Of a stretch of DNA of 7,413 bases, positions 1 to 4,108 are shown piece by piece. The notes beneath the pieces were generated by a model, which did no database searches, had not been told where the DNA came from, and saw only the letters and a list, made by a program, of their open reading frames with translations. The stretch comes from Peptoniphilus_A sp022767005 (GTDB lineage Bacteria; Bacillota; Clostridia; Tissierellales; Peptoniphilaceae): contig NZ_JBNPOJ010000034.1 in the NCBI RefSeq assembly GCF_050315115.1, positions 1 through 7,413 on the forward strand, in the 5' to 3' direction. The translations under genes and the position numbers were made by a program. Position 1 is the first letter of the stretch. The number at the start of each line of letters is the position of its first letter.

Positions 1-21
1 CAGCTACGCTGGTGGATTTTT
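1..21 (+). terminator. Right part of a rho-independent terminator cut by the window edge
   Basis: The window opens with CAGC-TAC-GCTG, a hairpin whose right side continues as GTGG and then ATTTTT. If the missing bases to the left are CCAC, this is an 8-bp GC-rich stem with a 3-base loop and a T-run, a textbook terminator for a plus-strand gene ending outside the window. Only the inner four pairs are visible, so the outer stem is inferred. Confidence 0.4.
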
Positions 22-170
22 ATTGTGCTTAAAATCTAATTAAACTTTAAAGTTAATAAAAATTTTAGGATTTTAAGCCAAATTTAAAATATAGTTTAAA
101 TTAAAGTTTAATAAAATATATCCACTATTTATCTTAGTAATATAAACACAAATTGGAATTTTTTCTCTTC

Positions 171-198
171 TTGACTTTTAATTATAATCCAATAAAAA
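171..198 (+). promoter_or_regulatory. Weak candidate promoter for the TetR gene
   Basis: TTGACT at 171-176 is a good -35 hexamer. With a 16-bp spacer the matching -10 would be TAAAAA (193-198), only four of six consensus bases. A perfect TATAAT lies at 183-188 but is too close to this -35 to pair with it. TATACT at 212-217 is another -10 candidate without a good -35. A promoter somewhere in 170-225 is likely; the exact one is uncertain. Confidence 0.25.
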
Positions 199-226
199 TC
201 GACTTTATATTTATACTATAAAATAG

Positions 227-241
227 TTGAACTCTGTTCAA
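227..241. promoter_or_regulatory. Operator-like palindrome, site 1 (upstream of tetR-type gene)
   Basis: TTGAAC-TCT-GTTCAA is a perfect inverted repeat with 6-base arms and a 3-base spacer. The same core, TGAAC-N3-GTTCA, recurs at 269-281 with the centres 41 bp apart, about four helical turns. Paired short palindromes just ahead of a TetR-family gene are the usual pattern for autoregulation, so this is probably the binding site of the adjacent repressor. The assignment rests on position and symmetry only. Confidence 0.65.
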
Positions 242-268
242 AATTGAGTTATTATATTTTCACAACAG

Positions 269-281
269 TGAACTGTGTTCA
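269..281. promoter_or_regulatory. Operator-like palindrome, site 2
   Basis: TGAAC-TGT-GTTCA repeats the core of the site at 227-241, with 12 of 13 bases identical. It ends a few bases before the Shine-Dalgarno sequence of the TetR gene. It overlaps a second small inverted repeat, ACAGT-GA-ACTGT (265-276). Because it covers the GTG at 275, that codon is an unlikely translation start. Confidence 0.6.
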
Positions 282-286
282 GAAAA

Positions 287-295
287 AAAGGGGGG
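287..295 (+). promoter_or_regulatory. Ribosome binding site that decides the TetR start (TTG 302)
   Basis: AAAGGGGGG differs from the ideal AAAGGAGG type at one purine and ends six bases before TTG at 302. The longer frame opening at GTG 275 has no Shine-Dalgarno sequence and would put this G-run inside the protein as Gly-Gly. TTG 302 is therefore preferred. Confidence 0.6.
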
Positions 296-301
296 CTTAA
301 T

Positions 302-886
302 TTGACACCTGAAGAAAGAAAAATAGAAAAAGAAAATAAAATTACTAAGGCAGCTCTTACGTCTTTTAAAGAAAAGGGAATAGAGGAAACTTCAATAAGA
401 GATATTATGAGCAGAACAGATCTTGGTCTTGGAACTTTCTACTTATATTTTAGAGATAAAAAGGATCTCGAAGAAAAGATAGTATTAGACACTATGGTGG
501 AATTAGTTTATAATGCCGAATCTAAGTGTAGAGAAAAGGATTTAAAAAAGAGATTAATTTCTTTTTTCGACTATATTATTGATCATTTGATAAATAATCC
601 CTTTGAACTAAAACTTATTTCAAGCAATTTGAATTGGGCTCTATATGCAAAAGTTGAAAATGATAACAGATTTAAAGAGGCAGAAACAAATCTTCACTTT
701 ATTTTAAACAAATATTCAAATTTATTTCCTGCAATTGTCTCTTATGAAGAGAGGTTATTTATTATGTCACTAGCAATTAAAATTGTGCTTTCTACTTGTG
801 AATCGGCGCTAATGGATGATTCTGTTCTAGGAATAAATGATATGAAGCCAGTTTTATTTAAAATTGTAAATAGACTTTTTAGATAG
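302..886 (+). CDS. TetR/AcrR-family transcriptional repressor
   Basis: A 194-residue DNA-binding repressor, a usual length for the family. The N-terminal helix-turn-helix is clear: after the AALTSFKEKGIEETS helix comes the recognition region at residues 30-50, ending in the characteristic GLGTFYLYF, then the KKDLEEK start of helix 4. The C-terminal ligand-binding half (about 55-194) is variable in this family and its ligand cannot be read from the sequence. I start it at TTG 302 rather than GTG 275 because of the G-rich Shine-Dalgarno at 287-295 and because the GTG lies inside an operator-like palindrome. Two TGAAC-N3-GTTCA palindromes upstream suggest autoregulation. Nine bases after its stop begins the remnant of an MMPL-type exporter, the kind of gene such repressors commonly control, so this one may now regulate only itself or distant targets. 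Confidence 0.9.
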   Translation: MTPEERKIEKENKITKAALTSFKEKGIEETSIRDIMSRTDLGLGTFYLYFRDKKDLEEKIVLDTMVELVYNAESKCREKDLKKRLISFFDYIIDHLINNPFELKLISSNLNWALYAKVENDNRFKEAETNLHFILNKYSNLFPAIVSYEERLFIMSLAIKIVLSTCESALMDDSVLGINDMKPVLFKIVNRLFR

Positions 887-895
887 AGTTATTAA

Positions 896-1823
896 ATGAA
901 AAAATTTACAAAATTTATATCTCATAAGCCAAAATTTGCAATATTCATTATGACAATTCTTATTATTCCCTCATTTTTAGGTTACAAACTTACAAGAGTT
1001 ATTTATGATATTTTGTCATATCTTCCTAAGGATTTAAAATTTACTCAGGGACAAGAGATTCTTGATAAAGATTAAAAAATGAAACCAAAGGAATGTTAAT
1101 CTTAGAGTGAAGAGACCACAAAGCTGAAGTTTTACGAGAAAAAATTTTAAAAATAGACGGTGTAGAAGATGTAATTTCAAAATCTTTAACTGTTGAAGAT
1201 ATGATTCCTAGTGAAATTTTGTTTAAAAAAGTTCAAGAAAATTTTTAAAGAGTGGAAACAAAATGATAATGGCAAATTCAAAATTTCAAACAACATGACC
1301 TGAAGTAAGGAAACAATTAAGCTTAAAGATGGTTCCAATGAACTTTACGAAAAATCTGAAGAGTTGGAAATTAATTAGACGAAGTTATTGAAAAGTAAAA
1401 TCAGTGTCAGGTGCTGCACAAGAGATGTATGAGCCTGGAAGCAAATTAACTTCAGGAATTAGTGATTACACATCTGCAGTTGGCAGCAGATTCAAAAAAT
1501 GCAGGAACAGAAAAAGTGCCTTCAGGTCTTAGCGAATTGCAGTAAGGAACAGAATTCGATTCAAATTCACCAAAACTAAATTCTGGTGTTATTGAATTAA
1601 AAGATGGCGAAGATTTAATCGACGATAATATGAAAATTTTTGCAGAAAAACTAGCTGAATTTAAGCAAAAAAGTATTGGTGAGTTAGATAAAAAAACAGA
1701 AGAACTACTAGAGTTTAAAGAGATTGTAGACACAATGTCAGAACTTTCAAAAAAGATTCATCTTTTACCTGGACTACAGAAAGCTTTGATACTAAATATA
1801 GAATAATTGAAAAAATAAAATAA
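896..1823 (+). pseudogene. Degenerate MMPL/RND-type efflux protein remnant
   Basis: An intact start at 896 reads a basic N-terminus, one hydrophobic helix (about residues 14-30) and an extracytoplasmic stretch with YDILSYLPKDLKFTQGQEIL, typical of MMPL-family exporters. It stops at TAA 1073. One frame over, translation resumes from 1072 (TKGMLILE, in-frame TGA 1108, then DHKAEVLREKILKIDGVEDV and SLTVEDMIPSE) to TAA 1246. It shifts again (SGNKMIMANSKFQTT, TGA). From about 1318 it continues as heptad-like repeats of the YhgE/MMPL type (LKDGSNELYEKS; SGAAQEMYEPGSKLTSGI; PKLNSGVIELKDGEDL). These carry further stops near 1369 and 1543 and shifts near 1484 and 1755, ending in SFDTKYRIIEKIK at TAA 1823. 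The multi-helix membrane domains expected between the N-terminal loop and the repeats are missing, so at least one large deletion joins 1310-1320. Full-length relatives run to many hundreds of residues. It presumably formed an operon with the TetR gene 9 bases upstream. No single lesion explains it; this is old decay. Confidence 0.85.
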
Positions 1824-1881
1824 TGTGAAATTTCTAAAAATTTGGGTATTACAAAGATAAGATCAAATTGAGGAGGTCATT

Positions 1882-2148
1882 ATGGAAATTAAAAAAGGGA
1901 AAAATTGTTACTATATAGGTGAAGATGAAAATAATTATAAGGGAATATTAACTTTTGAAGAAAAGGGCGATGTAATAGATGCAACGCATACTATTGTAAA
2001 GCCTGAGTATAGTGGACAGGGTTTTGCAGGAGAACTTTTTAAAAAGCTTGTAGAGGATGCAAGAAGTAATAATAAAAAAATTAAGGGAACTTGTTCTTAT
2101 GTTCACAAAAAATTAGAATCAAGTGAATTTGATGATATAAGAGCATAA
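1882..2148 (+). CDS. Small GNAT-fold N-acetyltransferase (YjdJ/COG2388 type)
   Basis: An 88-residue protein matching the minimal GNAT family often annotated as predicted acetyltransferase, Acetyltransf_CG type. The family pattern is seen in order: a beta strand with GILTFEEKGDVI (about 21-32), the HTIVKPEYSG segment (36-45), the acetyl-CoA pyrophosphate-binding loop GQGFAG (45-50), a helix to LVEDARSNNKKIK, and the conserved TCSYVHKKL with Cys71, followed by an acidic EFDDI end. It should bind acetyl-CoA; the substrate is unknown. A strong Shine-Dalgarno AGGAGG (1871-1876) supports the ATG. It sits downstream of the exporter remnant with no clear promoter of its own and ends in a terminator that overlaps its stop codon. 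It is intact, unlike its upstream neighbour. Confidence 0.85.
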   Translation: MEIKKGKNCYYIGEDENNYKGILTFEEKGDVIDATHTIVKPEYSGQGFAGELFKKLVEDARSNNKKIKGTCSYVHKKLESSEFDDIRA

Positions 2149-2178
2149 AAAAGATGGGTAACAAATCCCATCTTTTTT
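2147..2178. terminator. Bidirectional rho-independent terminator
   Basis: GATGGG (2153-2158), an 8-base loop TAACAAAT and CCCATC (2167-2172) are flanked by six A on the left and six T on the right, which extend the stem to 12 pairs. The symmetry gives a T-run after the stem on both strands. It can therefore end the acetyltransferase transcript (its stop codon is part of the A-tract) and the convergent PfoR-like gene, whose stop lies 22 bases away. Confidence 0.92.
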
Positions 2179-2200
2179 CATGTAAATTTTTAATTTCAAA

Positions 2201-3220
2201 TTATTTAAAATATAATTTCATATCACCATCTTGAATTAATCCCTTGCGATAAAAAATTTCATAAATTGCAAAGGTAAGAACTGCTGGCAAAATTATGTGC
2301 ATTAATAAAACTATTCCAAGAAGTTTTATAAAAGGAACATGGGGCATTGCCGTGAAAGTAGAAATTTGTCCAACAAGTCCACTTGTACCCATACCTGAAC
2401 CAAGTGGTGTGTTTTCAAGTTTAAAGACCATAGTTGAAACAGGTCCAAGTATGGCAGATGAAATAATTGGAGGTATAATGATTATCGGTTTTCTCACAAT
2501 ATTTGGCATTTGGAGCATTGAAGTCCCAAGACCTTGTGCAACTAATCCCTCCATTTTATTATCGCGATAAGAAATAACTGCAAAGCCAACCATTTGACAG
2601 CAACAGCCAATAGTTGCAGCTCCACCGGCAAGGGATGAAAGAGAAAGCATCATACATAGTGCCGCAGACGAAATAGGAAGAGTAAGAACTATACCCACGA
2701 TTACAGACACAATTATTCCCATAAAGAAAGGAGCTTTCTCAGTTGCGTTAATAATAATTGCACCGAGAAGATTCATAAAAGCACTTATGTAGGGTCCTAT
2801 GAAGTTTGCGATAAAAACTCCTATTAAAACTGTAACAGCAGGAGTGATTATTATGTCAATTTTAGTTTTTTTGCTAACAAGTTTTCCAAATTCTACTGCA
2901 AAAATTGTTGCTATATAAACACCCATTGGTCCGCCAAGTTCATTTCCTGCAATACCTACAACTGTTGCAGCGTAAACCACAAGAACTGGTGCAGACATTG
3001 CAGTGGCAATGGCAACAGCTATGGCAGGTCCTGTAGCTTTTTGTGCCAAAGGCCAAAGCACATCTGTCAAAAATTTTATATTAAAACTCTTCCCAATGGT
3101 ATTTAAAATCGTACCCACAAGAAGAGTTGCAAAAAGACCAAATGCCATGGCACCCAGAGCGTCAATAAAATATAATTTTGCCTTACTTTTTATTATTTCC
3201 TTAAAATTTTTCTTTACCAT
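2201..3220 (-). CDS. PfoR-like PTS EIIC-type integral membrane protein
   Basis: A 339-residue, strongly hydrophobic protein resembling the PTS_EIIC_2/PfoR family (COG3641), named after a putative regulator of perfringolysin O in Clostridium perfringens; its real substrate and role are unsettled. Hydrophobic segments lie near residues 20-42, 64-90, 98-115, 124-142, 147-158, 165-185, 188-215, 245-265 and 297-322. Family-typical loops include the small-residue stretch ATAMSAPVLVVYA (72-84), GGAATIGCCCQMVGFAV (199-215), GLGTSMLQMPN (230-240) and PLGSGMGTSGLVGQ (272-285). There is no EIIA or EIIB domain and no phosphorylated Cys/His motif, so sugar phosphorylation cannot be claimed. The start ATG overlaps the stop of the nitroreductase gene (TAATG) with an AGGAG ahead of it, implying translational coupling in one transcript. 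Transcription ends at the shared hairpin 2147-2178. Confidence 0.82.
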   Translation of the reverse strand: MVKKNFKEIIKSKAKLYFIDALGAMAFGLFATLLVGTILNTIGKSFNIKFLTDVLWPLAQKATGPAIAVAIATAMSAPVLVVYAATVVGIAGNELGGPMGVYIATIFAVEFGKLVSKKTKIDIIITPAVTVLIGVFIANFIGPYISAFMNLLGAIIINATEKAPFFMGIIVSVIVGIVLTLPISSAALCMMLSLSSLAGGAATIGCCCQMVGFAVISYRDNKMEGLVAQGLGTSMLQMPNIVRKPIIIIPPIISSAILGPVSTMVFKLENTPLGSGMGTSGLVGQISTFTAMPHVPFIKLLGIVLLMHIILPAVLTFAIYEIFYRKGLIQDGDMKLYFK

Positions 3221-3801
3221 TATATTCTCCTAACTATTTCATTTATTTTATACTTAGGGACAATATAATTTCCATCATTATCTAAGTAGTAAGATTGATC
3301 TTCTGTTGTGTCAATTTCCTTTATAGTTGAATTAACTATTGGATATCCAAAGGCTACTACAACTTCACAAGAATAATTATCTTCATAATTTAAAATTTCA
3401 CGCATTTTTTTGTCACTAATACTGCCAATTATACATGAACCAATGCCCTTTTCTGCAGCAGTTATAGTTAAATTTGAAATAACAAGACCTTCATCGATTC
3501 CGTTAAGCTTAAGCTTTTTATCATTATCACTTAAAATTGCAATAAAGTATACAGGTCTTTCACCAACTTTTGGTCTTCCTAAATTATTTGGAAGGGAAGC
3601 TGCCCATTTTGTATTATCAAAAACTTCCAAAACTTTACCCTTGTCTTCTACTGAAATAAATCTAAGATATTGTCTATTGTTTACACAGGAAGCAAATTTA
3701 ATAGAATTTAAAATATCCTCAATGTCCTCATTTGAAATAGGTTTATTTTCGTCAAATTTTCTATAACTTCGTCTCCACTCCAATAATTTTTCTAAATTCA
3801 T
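3220..3801 (-). CDS. Nitroreductase-family FMN oxidoreductase
   Basis: A 193-residue member of the nitroreductase fold, which binds FMN and reduces substrates with NAD(P)H, usually as a dimer. The N-terminal RRSYRKF (residues 10-16) is the classical FMN-phosphate contact of the family. The middle carries ASCVNNRQYLRF (about 37-48), and EKGIGSCIIGS (117-127) with FGYP (151-154) is the typical C-terminal half. An ATG four codons further out (3813) exists, but the Shine-Dalgarno GGAGG lies between it and the ATG at 3801, so the inner start is correct. The physiological substrate cannot be inferred. The gene overlaps the PfoR-like gene by one base and is transcribed divergently from the acyl-CoA dehydrogenase fusion, sharing a 307-base control region with it. 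Confidence 0.88.
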   Translation of the reverse strand: MNLEKLLEWRRSYRKFDENKPISNEDIEDILNSIKFASCVNNRQYLRFISVEDKGKVLEVFDNTKWAASLPNNLGRPKVGERPVYFIAILSDNDKKLKLNGIDEGLVISNLTITAAEKGIGSCIIGSISDKKMREILNYEDNYSCEVVVAFGYPIVNSTIKEIDTTEDQSYYLDNDGNYIVPKYKINEIVRRI

Positions 3802-3842
3802 TTTTTCCTCCATTCAATAAATTTTCTTCTTATTAACTTAAT

Positions 3843-3870
3843 ATTTTATTACAAAAAAATAATTTTACAA
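3843..3870 (-). promoter_or_regulatory. Candidate promoter of the nitroreductase-pfoR-like operon
   Basis: On the minus strand TTGTAA (3870-3865), a 16-bp spacer and TAAAAT (3848-3843) fit a sigma-A promoter about 40 bases before the start codon. An alternative is TTGACT (3927-3922), a better -35, whose spacer contains the GTATAC element but which has only weak -10 matches (TTTTAA). The choice between them is open. Confidence 0.35.
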
Positions 3871-3986
3871 TAAAATCTTAAAATTAATGTTTTATTTATT
3901 AAAAAGGGGTATACATACTTTAGTCAAAAAATATAATTAAGTGAGGCGAGGTTTTAAAAATTTAATTCAAATTTAATGAAAATGTT

Positions 3987-4015
3987 TTGACACTTTATAT
4001 AAGTTGATGTATACT
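3987..4015 (+). promoter_or_regulatory. Sigma-A promoter of the fusion/flavodiiron operon
   Basis: A perfect -35 TTGACA (3987-3992), a 17-bp spacer and TATACT (4010-4015) make this the best promoter in the window. A TATAAT follows at 4015-4020, but its spacing of 22 bp is too long. Transcription should begin near 4022, giving a leader of about 87 bases. The -10 lies inside a 22-bp palindrome. Confidence 0.8.
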
Positions 4016-4030
4016 ATAATTATTGTATAC
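4009..4030. promoter_or_regulatory. 22-bp operator-like palindrome on the -10/+1, PerR-box-like
   Basis: GTATAC (4009-4014) and GTATAC (4025-4030) flank TATAATTATT; the whole matches its reverse complement at 20 of 22 positions. It covers the -10 and the expected start site, so a bound protein would block initiation. Offset by a few bases, CTATAATTATTGTAT (4014-4028) agrees at 12 of 15 positions with the PerR consensus TTATAATTATTATAA. PerR is known to repress flavodiiron and rubrerythrin-type genes in clostridia, which fits the operon content. The palindrome is seen; the identity of the regulator is inferred. Confidence 0.6.
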
Positions 4031-4043
4031 CACTTTGGTGTAT
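4025..4043 (+). other. Small leader hairpin near the 5' end of the operon mRNA
   Basis: GUAUACCA, loop CUU, UGGUGUAU can form eight pairs, two of them G-U, a few bases after the expected transcription start, followed by a U-rich stretch (4044-4053). It is weak and AU-rich. It could protect the 5' end of the mRNA or be a by-product of the operator repeat. Confidence 0.35.
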
Positions 4044-4108
4044 CTTTTGTTTTTCACAATTATATGAAAAATATTTTAACTATTCTTTAATTTAAAAAGG
4101 AGGAAAAT

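Larger units (their letters stand above)
22..301. other. AT-rich intergenic region upstream of the TetR gene
   Basis: About 280 bases without a supported gene. The left part (22-170) is low-complexity A/T sequence with chance-like palindromes such as AACTTTAAAGTT at 43-54, and TAAAGTT-type repeats near 49 and 102. The right part holds a weak candidate promoter, two matching operator-like palindromes and the ribosome binding site of the TetR gene, listed separately. No RNA gene or riboswitch was recognised. Confidence 0.6.
3802..4108. other. Divergent control region between nitroreductase and fusion operon
   Basis: These 307 bases hold no gene. On the minus strand are the nitroreductase Shine-Dalgarno (3806-3810) and candidate promoters. 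On the plus strand are a strong promoter, the palindrome on its -10, a leader hairpin and the AGGAGG at 4098-4103. The element TGTATACC occurs in both halves: minus strand at 3915-3908, plus strand at 4024-4031. A GC-richer patch, GTGAGGCGAGG (3941-3951), interrupts the A/T background and is unexplained. Confidence 0.6.

Noticed and set aside
1..43. End of an upstream coding region running into the window
   Set aside because: All three plus frames reach a stop within about 45 bases but none gives a recognisable C-terminus; the hairpin plus T-run fits a terminator better.
43..118. AACTTTAAAGTT palindrome and TAAAGTT/AATAAAA repeats as an operator or origin element
   Set aside because: Composition is almost pure A/T, where such repeats arise by chance; no DnaA-box-like motif and no gene close by to regulate.
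1108..1110. In-frame TGA in the exporter remnant as selenocysteine or a recoded codon
   Set aside because: Nearby frameshifts, other TAA/TGA/TAG stops and a missing membrane domain show general decay; no SECIS-like hairpin stands out.
1452..1733. Minus-strand open frame of 93 codons, Ser/Phe/Asn-rich
   Set aside because: It is the antisense shadow of the exporter pseudogene's heptad-like repeats; no Shine-Dalgarno and no recognisable protein.
2295..3766. Plus-strand open frames opposite the PfoR-like and nitroreductase genes
   Set aside because: Antisense shadows of hydrophobic and conserved coding regions; no start signals.
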